Assembly (NCBI RefSeq): GCF_030504985.1 | Contig: NZ_JASERU010000004.1 | Span: 186,001 to 250,000, forward strand | DNA from: Fulvimonas sp. R45 | Lineage (GTDB): Bacteria; Pseudomonadota; Gammaproteobacteria; Xanthomonadales; Rhodanobacteraceae | Length of the DNA: 64,000 nt | Direction: 5' to 3' | Shown: in pieces, positions 46,114 through 57,118 of the stretch | Numbering within the stretch: the stretch's first letter is position 1 | How the letters are laid out: every line of letters starts with the position of its first letter | Notes under the pieces: model-generated | What the model was told of the DNA's origin: nothing | The model's input: the letters and a program-made list of their open reading frames with translations, nothing else | Database searches by the model: none | Translations under genes and position numbers: made by a program

Positions 46114-47823
46114 ATGCACGAAGCACCGCTCATCGCCACCCTCGTCAGCGGCATCGTGCTGGCCTTCGTGTTCGCCGCGCTGGCGCACCGGCTGAAGCTG
46201 CCCGCGCTGGCTGGCTACCTGCTGGCCGGCGTGGTGGTGGGCCCGTTCACCCCGGGCTACGTGGCGGACGGCCATATCGCGCACGAGCTGGCCGAGGTCG
46301 GCGTGGTGCTGCTGATGTTCGGCGTGGGCCTGCACTTCTCGCTGAAGGACCTGCTGTCGGTGAAGTCCATCGCGATCCCGGGCGCGCTGGGCCAGATGGC
46401 GGTGGCCACCGTGCTGGGCCTGCTGCTGGGCTGGGCGCTGGGCTGGCCGTTCGCGCAGGGCTTCGTGTTCGGCCTGGCGCTGTCGGTGGCCAGCACGGTG
46501 GTGCTGCTGCGCGCGATGGAGGAGCGCCGGCTGATGGAGACCGAGCGCGGCCGCATCGCGGTGGGCTGGCTGATCGTGGAGGATCTCGCGATGGTGCTGG
46601 CGCTGGTGCTGCTGCCCGCGGTGGGCGGCGCGCTGGCCGCGGGGCAGGGCGTCTCGTTCGCCGCGCTGGCCGGCACGGTGGGTCTGGCGATCGGCAAGGT
46701 GGCGCTGTTCGTGGCCTTGATGCTGCTGGTGGGCAAGCGGCTGATCCCGTGGATACTCGCGCGGGTGGCGATCAGCGGTTCGCGCGAGCTGTTCCGCCTC
46801 GCGGTGCTGGCGATCGCGCTGGGGGTGGCGTTCGGCGTGGCCGGCGTGTTCGGCGTGTCGTTCGAGCTGGGCGCGTTCTTCGCAGGCATGATGATGGGCG
46901 AGTCGAAGCTGGCGCACGACGCGGCCGAGGAGACGCTGCCGCTGCGCGATGCGTTCGCGGTGCTGTTCTTCGTCTCCATCGGCATGCTGTTCAACTACCG
47001 CGTGGTGCTGACCGAGCCGCTGGTGGTGCTGGCGGCGCTGGCGATCATCGTGCTGGGCAAGTCGCTGGCGGCGCTGGGCATCGTGCTCGCGTTCAAGCGG
47101 CCACCGCGCACCGCACTCACCATCGCGGTGAGCCTGGCGCAGATCGGCGAGTTCTCCTTCATCCTGATCGGGGTGGGCGTGGCCCAGCAGATGGTGTCGA
47201 AGGAGGCGCAGGACGTGCTGCTGGCCGCGGCGATCGTGTCGATCCTGCTCAACCCGCTGCTGTTCAAGCTGCTCGACCGGGCCAGGCCGTGGCTGGATGC
47301 GCGCGAGGCGGCGCAGGTGGCGGCGGATGCGGTGGCGGTCGTCGCCGACGAACCCGCCCCCGAGCGCGCCGATGACCTGGCTGGCCACGTCGTGGTGGTG
47401 GGCTACGGCCGGGTCGGTCGCCTGCTGTGTGGGGAACTGCTCGGCCGTGGCAGTCCGCTGCTGGTGATGGAGATGGAAAGCGAGCGCATCGAGGAATTGC
47501 GTGCACGAGGCATTCGCACCGTCTCCGGCCATGCCGCGCGCGACGAGGCGCTGGCCGCCGCCAATCTGGCCCATGCCGCCGCGCTGCTGGTGACCGCGCC
47601 GGACGCGTTCGAGGCGGGCGAGATCGTGCGCGTGGCGCGCCAGCTCAATCCGCGCCTGCTGATTCTGGCGCGCGCCGGCTCCAGCGCCGCCGCCGCGCAC
47701 CTGCGCGGGCTGGGCGCGGACCTGGTGGTGTCCGGAGAGCACGAGATGGCGCGCAGCATGCTCGAGCGCCTGGACGCCGTGCCTTCAGGCCATGAACAGG
47801 CGGGCTCCGTGGCCGCTCAATAG
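46114..47823 (+). CDS. KefB/YbaL-type monovalent cation:proton antiporter
   Basis: 569 residues. An Na+/H+ exchanger domain of about 12 helices (1-385) is followed by an RCK_N (TrkA-N) domain starting HVVVVGYGRVGRLLCGELLG, with the glycine-rich NAD-binding motif. It should be a CPA2-family K+ efflux or Na+/H+ antiporter gated by nucleotide. No RCK_C or KefF partner is encoded next to it. Start at ATG 46114; the C-terminus overlaps the next convergent gene by 7 nt. Confidence 0.9.
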   Translation: MHEAPLIATLVSGIVLAFVFAALAHRLKLPALAGYLLAGVVVGPFTPGYVADGHIAHELAEVGVVLLMFGVGLHFSLKDLLSVKSIAIPGALGQMAVATVLGLLLGWALGWPFAQGFVFGLALSVASTVVLLRAMEERRLMETERGRIAVGWLIVEDLAMVLALVLLPAVGGALAAGQGVSFAALAGTVGLAIGKVALFVALMLLVGKRLIPWILARVAISGSRELFRLAVLAIALGVAFGVAGVFGVSFELGAFFAGMMMGESKLAHDAAEETLPLRDAFAVLFFVSIGMLFNYRVVLTEPLVVLAALAIIVLGKSLAALGIVLAFKRPPRTALTIAVSLAQIGEFSFILIGVGVAQQMVSKEAQDVLLAAAIVSILLNPLLFKLLDRARPWLDAREAAQVAADAVAVVADEPAPERADDLAGHVVVVGYGRVGRLLCGELLGRGSPLLVMEMESERIEELRARGIRTVSGHAARDEALAAANLAHAAALLVTAPDAFEAGEIVRVARQLNPRLLILARAGSSAAAAHLRGLGADLVVSGEHEMARSMLERLDAVPSGHEQAGSVAAQ

Positions 47824-48074
47824 GCCGCGCACCAGCGCGGCAGCAGGACGCGCGACACGTGCGCCAGCGGCGCCTCGGCATGGCGGCGCCAGGCGTCCAG
47901 CGTCAGCGGCAGGCGCGCCTGCGGCCACGCATGGCGCAGGGCGGCGAGCGCGTCTTCGGCGGAGTCGTGGCGGCCGCACTCGAGGCGGTCGTGCAGCGCG
48001 CGCCAGCGGCGGCCGTGCTGGACGATGCGGAACAATCCGACTTTCGATGGGAACACGTACTGGGTGGTGGGCAT
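47817..48074 (-). CDS. Hypothetical small protein
   Basis: 85 residues from ATG 48074, supported by GGAGG 8 nt upstream. Rich in Arg, His, Trp and Leu (GLFRIVQHGRRWRALHDRLE); basic, no signal peptide. No family recognised. The start gives a sensible RBS, and the codon bias fits the surrounding genes, so it is probably real. Confidence 0.55.
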   Translation of the reverse strand: MPTTQYVFPSKVGLFRIVQHGRRWRALHDRLECGRHDSAEDALAALRHAWPQARLPLTLDAWRRHAEAPLAHVSRVLLPRWCAAY

Positions 48075-48179
48075 GGCGGCATCCTCCATGAGGGTGGATG
48101 CAGCATGCCGCGCGGCGATGACGCGGCCGTTGCCGCGCCGGGTCGGCCCGATGGCGATGGGGTGGCGTGGCGATGGCCC

Positions 48180-48199
48180 GGAGATCGTGAACAGGCTCT
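48180..48199. repeat. Solo end of the MITE-like repeat, next to a stop codon
   Basis: GGAGATCGTGAACAGGCTCT matches the right terminus of the element at 61130-61397 at 18 of 20 positions. Here only one end is present. It reaches the TGA (48199-48201) of the following lipoprotein gene. The 124 bp from 48075 to 48198 contain no other recognised feature. Confidence 0.5.
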
Positions 48200-48525
48200 C
48201 AGCGCGCCCGGCAATCCATGCCGCGGGCCGATGCGATGGTTTCGCCGGATTTCAGCGGAGCCAGCGTGGCCTGGCGCAGACCCTTCGCCCACCACTGCCA
48301 GCCATCGCCGACGTAGCGCGCGCCGTCCGCGGAGATGGCCTGGCGCAGGCGATGGCTCCGGCCGTCCAGCACCAGCACGGCGCTGTCGCGGTCGGGATAG
48401 GCGGCTTGCACCTGGCGACCGTCGCTGCAGGTGTAGGTGACGGTCGGGGTGACGGACTGGCCCAGGCGGTGGCAGGCGGCCAGCAGCAGGGCGGCGGCGA
48501 ACGGCAGGGCGCGGCATGCGGTCAT
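48199..48525 (-). CDS. MliC-like C-type lysozyme inhibitor lipoprotein
   Basis: 108 residues from ATG 48525 (GGAG 8 nt upstream). Lipobox LLLAACHR gives a lipidated Cys near residue 18. The mature part has YTCSDGRQVQAAYPD then SAVLVLDGRSHRLRQA and ARYVGDGWQWWAKG, the MliC/PliC pattern of periplasmic lysozyme inhibitors. It would shield peptidoglycan from lysozyme at the inner face of the outer membrane. Family call is by pattern, moderately sure. Confidence 0.7.
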   Translation of the reverse strand: MTACRALPFAAALLLAACHRLGQSVTPTVTYTCSDGRQVQAAYPDRDSAVLVLDGRSHRLRQAISADGARYVGDGWQWWAKGLRQATLAPLKSGETIASARGMDCRAR

Positions 48526-48618
48526 CGGACAGGCTCCATGCCGGACGGCGGCAGCATCGCGGCGAGCGCGTGATGCTGGGTCGTCGCGGCCATTGGCGGG
48601 ATATTGCATCGAGCAATG

Positions 48619-49170
48619 CTACTGCTGCGCGGCGGCCGGCTGGAAAGGCTTGATGGCATAGGCGGGCGGCTGGTCGCCCGGGCCGCAGACCTGACCGGCG
48701 AAGGCGGCGGACAGCATGCGCCCGTCCACGACCACGCCGAGGTAGGCGGGCGCGAGGCAGCGCCCATGTTCGTAGACGTCGCCGGAGACCCAGCGCATTG
48801 CGCTTTCCACCTGCGCGCCCGGCGCCAGCAGCAATGCCGCCGCCGGCGCCTGTTCGGGTTGCGCCACGGTGCGCAGCGGCTGGTGCGAGGCGTCCAGGAA
48901 CACCGCCTCGGGCAGGGCCGGCAGGCTGCAGGGCGAGATGCCCGCGTTGCGCAGCACCAGCATGGTGCCGGAATGCGACATGCCGTCGAACATGCCGTCG
49001 CGCCGGTCGAGTTCGAAGGCGAGCTGGTCGGCGGTGCAGGCAGCGGAAGCGGTGGAAGGCGCGGCTGGCCCGGCGCCCGTTTGGGGCCCGGGGCCGGATG
49101 TCCGGGAGCAGCCTGCCACGGCCAGTGCGAGCCAGAGGGCGGGCGTCGTGAGCGTGAAGGTTCTGTGCAT
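48619..49170 (-). CDS. DUF4232-like lipoprotein
   Basis: 183 residues. Signal with lipobox ALAVAGCS (Cys near 21), an Ala/Gly/Pro linker, then a beta-sandwich pattern: CTADQLAFELDRRDGM, MLVLRNAGISPCSLPALPEA and an end CGPGDQPPAYAIKPF, resembling DUF4232. Function unknown. Same strand as the MliC-like gene, 93 bp upstream of it; both look like envelope proteins. Confidence 0.65.
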   Translation of the reverse strand: MHRTFTLTTPALWLALAVAGCSRTSGPGPQTGAGPAAPSTASAACTADQLAFELDRRDGMFDGMSHSGTMLVLRNAGISPCSLPALPEAVFLDASHQPLRTVAQPEQAPAAALLLAPGAQVESAMRWVSGDVYEHGRCLAPAYLGVVVDGRMLSAAFAGQVCGPGDQPPAYAIKPFQPAAAQQ

Positions 49171-49354
49171 GTCGCGCGGGTTCCATCGGGCCAGCCGGCA
49201 CTGTAACCGGGCCGATGGGTGAACGCCGCGTGGAGGCAGGCTGGCGGCAGGCTGTCGCCGGTGCAGCCGCAGGCAGAGTGCAGCCCTGGAGCACACACGG
49301 ACGCCACGATCCGGTGCTACATTCCGGTGACCATCCAGAGAGGAGGGTTTGCCG

Positions 49355-49807
49355 ATGTCGCGTAGCATGCTTGCAGCAGCAGCTTTGACTTTAGTCCTTG
49401 GTTGTACCGCGGCGTGGGCCGCCGAGCCCGTCCAGAGCAACGATCTGGGCAAGGCCTGGCCGAACGCGCCGGATGTGAGCCGCAGTCCTGATTGGCACGT
49501 CTACGTGTTCCAGCGCAACGGGATCCGCTACGTGCAGGTGAACGATCTCAACGGCAATGTCCGCGGTGCCTTCGGGACTGCGAATGGAACCTACCTGGTG
49601 CTTCCCATCGGCAGCGATTCGAGCCGCGTGCTGACACCCACGCAGGGCAATGTGCCGACCAATGTGGGTGAGACGGTCTACCAGGACAACCAGGTGACGC
49701 TCAATGTGGCAACGGACCCGACGACGGGCGCGGCGGCGTTGCTTGCCACCTGTACGGATCCGGACGAGTGCGCGGCTCATGTGCAATCGGGTTCGAGTAA
49801 TCCATGA
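49355..49807 (+). CDS. Secreted hypothetical protein
   Basis: 150 residues from ATG 49355, with AGGAGGG 7 nt upstream (a TTG six bases earlier is less likely). Signal peptide (about 1-22, ending AAWAAE). The mature part HVYVFQRNGIRYVQVNDLNG suggests a small beta-sheet domain; two Cys near the end (CTDPDEC) may bridge. No family recognised. Its base composition is slightly less GC-rich than its neighbours. The last 107 nt overlap the end of the convergent MASE1 gene. Confidence 0.65.
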   Translation: MSRSMLAAAALTLVLGCTAAWAAEPVQSNDLGKAWPNAPDVSRSPDWHVYVFQRNGIRYVQVNDLNGNVRGAFGTANGTYLVLPIGSDSSRVLTPTQGNVPTNVGETVYQDNQVTLNVATDPTTGAAALLATCTDPDECAAHVQSGSSNP

Positions 49808-51425
49808 CCGCCAGCGCATCCGTGTCGCGCAGGAAGATGGAGATCCGGTGAGACACCGGGGTGAGGCGCTCGTGCACCTTGCCCCGGAAAGTTCCTGCGC
49901 GGTTCCGGATCGAGGATAGCCCGAAGCCGCACACGCCCAGCCGCGAGAGCATCAGCCGCCGGTCCATCGACGGCCGCTCTCCGGCGGGCGTTCCGTTGCC
50001 GAGCGAGCCCGTTTCCAGCACCAGCGCGACCCAGCGCGCGCCGCACCAGGTACCGGCGCGCAGCGTCAGGCGCAGTTCCACCCATGTCCTGTCCGGCCTT
50101 GCGAACTGGTAGGCCACCGTTTCGCAGGCCAATCGGTACACCGCGAGCTGCAGGTGCGGGCTCAGACGGTCCAGCCCGTCGCCGATCGGCACGAAGCCGT
50201 AGTGGATGCCGAGGTCGTCCATCAGTGAATGGATCGGGCCCTCGCGCAGGGTCTCGAGCATGCCGCGGGTCTGCCAGGCGCGGGGGAACAGGCCATCGAC
50301 CAGGCGGTGCACCTGGACGTTGCTGCTGATCGATTCACGCCGGTGCAGGTGTTCCTCCGATTCGCTGAGGAAGTGCCGGAAGCGATCGACCAGCTTCAGG
50401 TGCGCATCGAGCAGGCCGCGCCCCATGCTCTCGAACGCGTCAGCGGTCTGGCGCATGCGGGCTTCGCTCATGATGTAGCCCTCCTGCGCGAGTTCCAGCG
50501 CGCGCAGGGTATCCAGCCGTTCCTCCTCGTCGCGCCGGTGCAGCAGGCTGATGTGCGCGCCCCACAGCAGCATGCTGGAGACCGCGAAGGCGATGAAGGC
50601 CTGCGCCTGCATCGTCGCCGGATCGCGCAACTGCTCGATGGTCAGCGCCACCGCCACGCTGGAAAGCGTGCCGCTGACCGCCGCGCCCTTCCAGCCGTGG
50701 CGGAACGAGAACCACACCACCGGCACGAACAGCGCGATCTGCGCCACCTGATGGAAATCGCCGACGCTGAGGATCGCCACCCAGCAGAGCAGGGCGGTCA
50801 GCGGCAGCAGCAGGCCCAGGCCTTCATGGACCGGCCGGCTCGTGCGCAGCGCGCCCAGCAGCTTCGGCCATGTCCAGTGCTGGTCCTTGAAGGTCTGCAG
50901 GCCGGCGAGCACCAGCGGGGTGACGGTCAGCACGCCGAGGAAATTGCCGAGGAAATAGCGCGTCAGTCGCGGCAGGAGACCGGGCGCATCGTATGCCGGC
51001 GGCACCCGCATCAGGTAGACGGTGCCGGTGAACAGCACCATCCACAATCCGGAGACCACCAGGGTCAGGGCCAGCAGGCGGTTGACATGGATGGCGCGGC
51101 CGCGTTGCGTGACGATGGCGCGGTGGCGGTGGAACCAGAACACGACCGGCATCGCCAGGGCGATCGGCGGAAGCATGTTCAGCACGGTCCAGGCCGGGCC
51201 GTAGGTCGAGCCGCACTCGTAGCTGGATACCCCGAGCGACGCGACCTCGCCGACCACCAGCGCGGGCCAGTAGCGCACGGGCACCAGCAGCAGGCAGGTG
51301 AGGCGCAATCCCGCGGGCAGGAACCACTGCGAGAACGAAAAACCGCGCAGCAGGGTATAGGCGAGCCCATAGAGGGCCGCCACAGCCAGACTGCGGATGA
51401 GATACGGAACGAACCCTTTTCGCAT
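49701..51425 (-). CDS. MASE1-domain sensor with a degenerate kinase domain
   Basis: 574 residues from ATG 51425 (MRKGFVPYLIRSLAVAALYG). MASE1 membrane sensor of about eight helices (1-300), a helical linker (about 300-390), then a weak HATPase-like region (about 430-560) with GFGLSSIRNRAGTFRGKV as a G-box and LSPHLQLAVYRLACETVAYQ where an N-box should be. No phospho-acceptor H-box (E-x-H-D) is seen and the N-box asparagine is absent, so it is probably a pseudo-kinase. Its C-terminus overlaps the neighbouring gene. Confidence 0.7.
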   Translation of the reverse strand: MRKGFVPYLIRSLAVAALYGLAYTLLRGFSFSQWFLPAGLRLTCLLLVPVRYWPALVVGEVASLGVSSYECGSTYGPAWTVLNMLPPIALAMPVVFWFHRHRAIVTQRGRAIHVNRLLALTLVVSGLWMVLFTGTVYLMRVPPAYDAPGLLPRLTRYFLGNFLGVLTVTPLVLAGLQTFKDQHWTWPKLLGALRTSRPVHEGLGLLLPLTALLCWVAILSVGDFHQVAQIALFVPVVWFSFRHGWKGAAVSGTLSSVAVALTIEQLRDPATMQAQAFIAFAVSSMLLWGAHISLLHRRDEEERLDTLRALELAQEGYIMSEARMRQTADAFESMGRGLLDAHLKLVDRFRHFLSESEEHLHRRESISSNVQVHRLVDGLFPRAWQTRGMLETLREGPIHSLMDDLGIHYGFVPIGDGLDRLSPHLQLAVYRLACETVAYQFARPDRTWVELRLTLRAGTWCGARWVALVLETGSLGNGTPAGERPSMDRRLMLSRLGVCGFGLSSIRNRAGTFRGKVHERLTPVSHRISIFLRDTDALAVMDYSNPIAHEPRTRPDPYRWQATPPRPSSGPLPH

Positions 51426-51582
51426 GCCGGACCTCGTACACAAGGCGGACGATGACTTCGATGCCGGAGCGGCTCGATCCGGGCCGCACGGAATGCGCCG
51501 CCCCATGATATGCCATTCGTGAGACGCCGGCGTGACGGCGTTCTCACGGGCGCCTTTCGTCCGGCGGAACGGCTCCCGACAA

Positions 51583-51610
51583 CGAAAAGGCCCGCTCGGG
51601 GAGCGGGCCT
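51583..51610 (-). terminator. Intrinsic terminator after tRNA-Phe
   Basis: Minus-strand stem GGCCCGCTC/GAGCGGGCC with a CCC loop followed by TTTTCG, 11 nt beyond the tRNA CCA end. Confidence 0.85.
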
Positions 51611-51620
51611 GTCGCGTGCA

Positions 51621-51696
51621 TGGTGGCCGGGGACGGAATCGAACCGCCGACACGGGGATTTTCAATCCCCTGCTCTACCAACTGAGCTACCCGGCC
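51621..51696 (-). tRNA. tRNA-Phe (GAA)
   Basis: 76 nt including an encoded CCA. The minus strand reads GGCCGGGTAGCTCAGTTGG at the 5' end, anticodon loop TTGAAAA (anticodon GAA), T arm GGTTCGATTCC, and acceptor pairing GGCCGGG with CCCGGCC. It lies 72 bp downstream of yggX on the same strand. Confidence 0.97.
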
Positions 51697-51768
51697 GGAA
51701 AAACGCGCGGCGCGCAAAGTCGCGCACCGCGTGGGAGCCGCGCATTAAAGCCGATGCGCCGGAAGGCG

Positions 51769-52047
51769 TCAAGACTCGGCGTCGGGCGGTACGTAGCCCG
51801 GGACGGGGGCGACATCGCCGCCGAACAGGAATTTCTCCATCTCGCCGGCGAGGAACTGGCGCGCCTTCGGGTCGAGCGGATTGATCCGGTTCTCGTTGAT
51901 CAGCATGGTCTGGTGCGCCAGCCATTGCTGCCAGGCGGGCTTGGAGATCCCGGCATAGATGCGCTGGCCCAGCGGACCGGGCCAGGGAGCGAAGTCGAGG
52001 CCTTCGGCGTCGATGCCGAGCTTGGCGCAGTGGACGGTACGGCTCAT
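51769..52047 (-). CDS. yggX: Probable Fe(2+)-trafficking protein YggX
   Basis: 92 residues. Begins with the family signature [23 protein letters not shown] and continues [21 protein letters not shown] and [23 protein letters not shown]. The single conserved Cys (residue 7) is the reactive thiol. Protects iron-sulfur proteins from oxidation. Partner of mutY, 13 bp upstream, the usual pair. Confidence 0.95.
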   Translation of the reverse strand: MSRTVHCAKLGIDAEGLDFAPWPGPLGQRIYAGISKPAWQQWLAHQTMLINENRINPLDPKARQFLAGEMEKFLFGGDVAPVPGYVPPDAES

Positions 52048-52060
52048 CGGTTCGGGTTCC

Positions 52061-53107
52061 TCACAGGCTCTGCAGCAGGCCGCGCACGGGCGCGGGCAGG
52101 CCCAGCGCGGCAAGGTCGCCGGCGTCGCACCAGCGCAGGTCGGGATGATCGGCGATGCCGGGCAGCGGCGTCGCGCCGTCGAACAGCAGCGGCTCGACGA
52201 CGAGGCGGTAATGGCTGAATACGTGCACGAACGGCGCCAGCGCCTGCGCGTCGTCGATGCGTGCGTGCCGCTGCGCCGCGCGCCAGGCGGCGTCGGTGTC
52301 GGCGGCCTCGGGCAGGCTCCAGAGACCGGACCACACGCCTTGCGGACCGCGCCGTTCCAGCAGCACGCGGCCTCGGCCGTCGCGCAGCAGCAGCAGCACG
52401 GTGGCACGCTCGGGCAGGGCCTTGCGCGGCCTGGGGCTGGGCAGTTGCGCGGTGAGGCCGTCGCGCCGGGCCACGCAGCCCGCGGCCAGCGGGCAGGCCT
52501 CGCACGACGGCCGCGAACGCACGCAGACGGTGGCGCCCAGGTCCATGATCGCCTGGGTGTAGTCGGCCACCCGCGCGGCCGGCGTGTGCGCGTCGGCATG
52601 CCGCCACAGCTGCTTCTCCACCGCGCTTTCGCCCGGGTGGCCGTGGATGCCGTGGTAGCGCGTGAGCACCCGCTTCACGTTGCCGTCGAGGATGGGGAAG
52701 CGCAGCCCGTGCGCCTGGGCGAGGATGGCGCCGGCGGTGGAGCGGCCGATGCCGGGCAGCGCGGACAATGCGTCGAAGTCGTGCGGCAGCTCGCCGCCGT
52801 GGCGTTCCACGCACCGCTGCGCGGCGCGGTGCAGGAAGCGCGCGCGGCGGTAGTAGCCCAGGCCGGACCACAGCGCCAGCACCCGGTCCTCGTCGGCGGC
52901 AGCGAGGTCGCGCAGGGTGGGCAGCGCCTCGACGAAGCGGTGGAAGTAGGGGATGACCGTGGCGACCTGGGTCTGCTGCAGCATGACCTCGGACAGCCAC
53001 ACGCGATAGGCGTCGCGGCGGCCGTCGGCGGCCGCCTGCTGCCAGGGCAGGTCGTGGCGGCCATGGTCGTCGTACCAGGCCAGCAGGGCATCGGCGACGG
53101 CGCTCAT
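52061..53107 (-). CDS. mutY: A/G-specific adenine DNA glycosylase MutY
   Basis: 348 residues. N-terminal [13 protein letters not shown] and catalytic helix-hairpin-helix [16 protein letters not shown] with the later Asp of [10 protein letters not shown]; the [4Fe-4S] ligands are [19 protein letters not shown]-terminal NUDIX-like 8-oxoG recognition domain (about 215-348) follows. It removes adenine mispaired with 8-oxoguanine. Overlaps the upstream AsmA-like gene by 4 nt. Confidence 0.96.
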   Translation of the reverse strand: MSAVADALLAWYDDHGRHDLPWQQAAADGRRDAYRVWLSEVMLQQTQVATVIPYFHRFVEALPTLRDLAAADEDRVLALWSGLGYYRRARFLHRAAQRCVERHGGELPHDFDALSALPGIGRSTAGAILAQAHGLRFPILDGNVKRVLTRYHGIHGHPGESAVEKQLWRHADAHTPAARVADYTQAIMDLGATVCVRSRPSCEACPLAAGCVARRDGLTAQLPSPRPRKALPERATVLLLLRDGRGRVLLERRGPQGVWSGLWSLPEAADTDAAWRAAQRHARIDDAQALAPFVHVFSHYRLVVEPLLFDGATPLPGIADHPDLRWCDAGDLAALGLPAPVRGLLQSL

Positions 53108-54192
53108 CGCTTCTTCGGGCTCGCGGGTTTCGCCGCCTTCGCCGCTGCGGGCGGCGCGGCGGCGCTCGACGCCGGGACGGCGTCGCCGGCGCGCACGCTG
53201 AGTCCCTCGACGTGCACCCCGCCCAGGTCAAGGCGGGCGATGTCGATGCTGCCGTCGGCCGGTGGCACGGCCAGCTGGGGATCCTGCGCGGCGTCGCCCA
53301 GGCGCGACCACCAGTGCGCCAGCGCCAGCGGCGGCAGGCGCAGGTCCACGTGGTTGCCGGCTCCGTCCAGCTTCAGCGCCAGCAGCAGCGGGCTGCGCTG
53401 CCCGGCCGGGGTGAGCGTGAGCGAGGTGGCGTAGCTGCCTCCGGCCTGGTCGCGCAACGCCCCGTGCAGCTGCAGCGAGGCGTCGGCGGCGCCGTGCCAG
53501 CGCGCGCTGCCGGCCAGCTGCAGGCCGAGCCGGCTGCCGTGCGACAGGTGCAGCGCGATGTCGTCCAGCTGCAGCGCGCCGCCCTGCATGCGCGGGGTGG
53601 CCGAGAGCTGCCAGCGCACGGGGGTGTCGTCGGCGGTGTCGGCGGACAGGTCGAGCAGGAACGGCAACCCCGGCATCAGGCTGCCGGCGTCCAGCGACAC
53701 GTGGTCGAGCAGCAGCCGGTCGCCGCTGACCACGCTGCCCTGGGCGATGCGCACGCCGGTGTCGATGCGCGGCACCTGCAGCGGCGCGCTGGCCGGCCGC
53801 GCCGGCAGCGCGGAAAGCCAGGACTGCAGCGCGTCCAGGTCCACCCGCGGCGAATCGATCTCCAGCTGGGAGATTGCGGTGGGGCCGCCGAACAGGGTGC
53901 GCCACGGCAGCGCCAGGCGCCCGCGCGCGGCGAGCAGGATCGGCGTGTTGGCGCCACGCGCGTTGAGCGTGAGCCCTTCCAGTTCCAGCGCGGGATGCGG
54001 GAACAGGGTGGGATGGGCCGGGCTGGCCAGGCTCAGTTCCAGCCCGGCGTCGCGCGCCTGCGCCTGCAGCATCGCGGTGAAGCGCTCCGGTTGCAGCAGC
54101 AGGTACAGCGTCACCAGCACCGCCAGCGCCACCGCGGCGGCGACGCCGCCGCAGGCGAGCAGGGCCAGGCGCAGGCGGCGCGGCAGCGTCAT
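53104..54192 (-). CDS. AsmA-family-like membrane-anchored protein
   Basis: 362 residues. One N-terminal helix (about 8-32), then an AsmA-type repetitive beta region (HPTLFPHPALELEGLTLNAR, the classic AsmA start) and a disordered Ala/Pro/Lys tail. AsmA-like proteins are thought to move phospholipids or tune outer-membrane assembly. Overlaps ftsY (54189-54192) and mutY, so all are one operon. Confidence 0.83.
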   Translation of the reverse strand: MTLPRRLRLALLACGGVAAAVALAVLVTLYLLLQPERFTAMLQAQARDAGLELSLASPAHPTLFPHPALELEGLTLNARGANTPILLAARGRLALPWRTLFGGPTAISQLEIDSPRVDLDALQSWLSALPARPASAPLQVPRIDTGVRIAQGSVVSGDRLLLDHVSLDAGSLMPGLPFLLDLSADTADDTPVRWQLSATPRMQGGALQLDDIALHLSHGSRLGLQLAGSARWHGAADASLQLHGALRDQAGGSYATSLTLTPAGQRSPLLLALKLDGAGNHVDLRLPPLALAHWWSRLGDAAQDPQLAVPPADGSIDIARLDLGGVHVEGLSVRAGDAVPASSAAAPPAAAKAAKPASPKKR

Positions 54193-55295
54193 GGCTGGCC
54201 GAGGCGCGCCGGCAGCAGGCCGTCGACGAAGGCCGCGGCGTCGAACGTGCGCAGGTCGGTGGCGCCTTCGCCCAGGCCCACGTAGCGGATCGGCAGGCCG
54301 AACTCGCGCGCCAGCGCGAACACCACGCCGCCCTTGGCGGTGCCGTCGAGCTTGGTGACCACCAGGCCGGTGACGCCGACGATCTGGCGGAACTGGCGCA
54401 GCTGGCTCAGCGCGTTCTGGCCGGTGGTGCCGTCGATCACCATCAGCACCTCGTGTGGCGCCCCGGGATCGAGCTTCTTCAGCACGCGGGCGATCTTGCC
54501 CAGCTCGTCCATCAGGCCGCCCTGGGTGTGCAGGCGGCCGGCGGTGTCGGCCACCAGCACGTCGGCGCCGCGCGAGCGGGCGGCCTGCAACGCGTCGAAG
54601 ATCACGCTGGCGGCGTCGGCGTCCTGGCCCTGCGCGATCACCGGCACGCCGTTGCGCGCGCCCCAGGCTTTGAGCTGCTCGACCGCGGCGGCGCGGAAGG
54701 TGTCGCCGGCGGCCAGCAGCACCTCGCGGCCCTCGTCGCGGTAGCGCCGCGCCAGCTTGCCGATGGTGGTGGTCTTGCCGACGCCGTTGATGCCCACGGT
54801 GAGGATCACGAACGGCTGCCGGCCGGCCACGTCGAGCGGCCGCGCCACCGGCTCCAGCCGCGCCAGTAGGGCCTGGCGCAGCGCCGCCAGCAGGGCGTCG
54901 GCGTCGGCGAACTCGCGCTTGTGCATGCGCCGGCGCAGGTCCTCGACCAGCTCGGTGCTGGTCTCGATGCCCACGTCGGCGGTGATCAGGGTGGTTTCCA
55001 GCTCGTCCAGCAGGTCGTCGTCGAGCTTCGGGTGGCGCACGAACAAGGCGCCGAGGCTGCGCGCGAAACCGCTGCCGGACAGGCGGTCGCGCCAGCTGCG
55101 CTTCGCCGCGACGGGCGAGGCGGCGCCGGCCGGGGCTTCCGCTTCGGCGGGGACCGGCGGCGCAACGGCTTCAGGCGTGGCCGGGGGCGACGCGGCCGGT
55201 GTCGCGGCGGCAGTGTCGGCCGTGGTTTCGGCGGGCGCTTCGGCCGGCGGCTGCGGCGTCGTGCCGGCGTCCTTCTTCTTCCAGAACTTGAGCAT
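54189..55295 (-). CDS. ftsY: Signal recognition particle receptor FtsY
   Basis: 368 residues. An acidic/Ala-Pro-rich N-terminal A domain (about 1-70), then the NG domain: G1 [19 protein letters not shown]3 [13 protein letters not shown], and the [14 protein letters not shown] motif. GTPase that docks SRP-ribosome complexes at the membrane. Divergent from rsmD, the common arrangement. A TAGCAT -10 box lies 31 bp before the start. Confidence 0.97.
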   Translation of the reverse strand: MLKFWKKKDAGTTPQPPAEAPAETTADTAAATPAASPPATPEAVAPPVPAEAEAPAGAASPVAAKRSWRDRLSGSGFARSLGALFVRHPKLDDDLLDELETTLITADVGIETSTELVEDLRRRMHKREFADADALLAALRQALLARLEPVARPLDVAGRQPFVILTVGINGVGKTTTIGKLARRYRDEGREVLLAAGDTFRAAAVEQLKAWGARNGVPVIAQGQDADAASVIFDALQAARSRGADVLVADTAGRLHTQGGLMDELGKIARVLKKLDPGAPHEVLMVIDGTTGQNALSQLRQFRQIVGVTGLVVTKLDGTAKGGVVFALAREFGLPIRYVGLGEGATDLRTFDAAAFVDGLLPARLGQP

Positions 55296-55396
55296 TGCGG
55301 CGGGGATTCGGAGACAATGGGCGGCATGCTAACACCCCCTTCCAGACCGCCCGCTGAGCCGCGGCGCGGCGGCCCCGCTGGCCGGGTCCGCCGCGC

Positions 55397-57036
<1,640 letters not shown>

Positions 57037-57118
57037 GAGAGCCACGGCGGCTGCGGGACCCGGCGGCGGAGCAGCTTCGCCGCCGGTGCGCGTTCCCCCG
57101 CGGCCGCCGCGCACCCGC

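Noticed and set aside
51532..52218. Apparent protein starting with a GRNRTADTGIFNPLLYQLSY-like string
   Set aside because: This is the antisense translation of tRNA-Phe, a known false protein.
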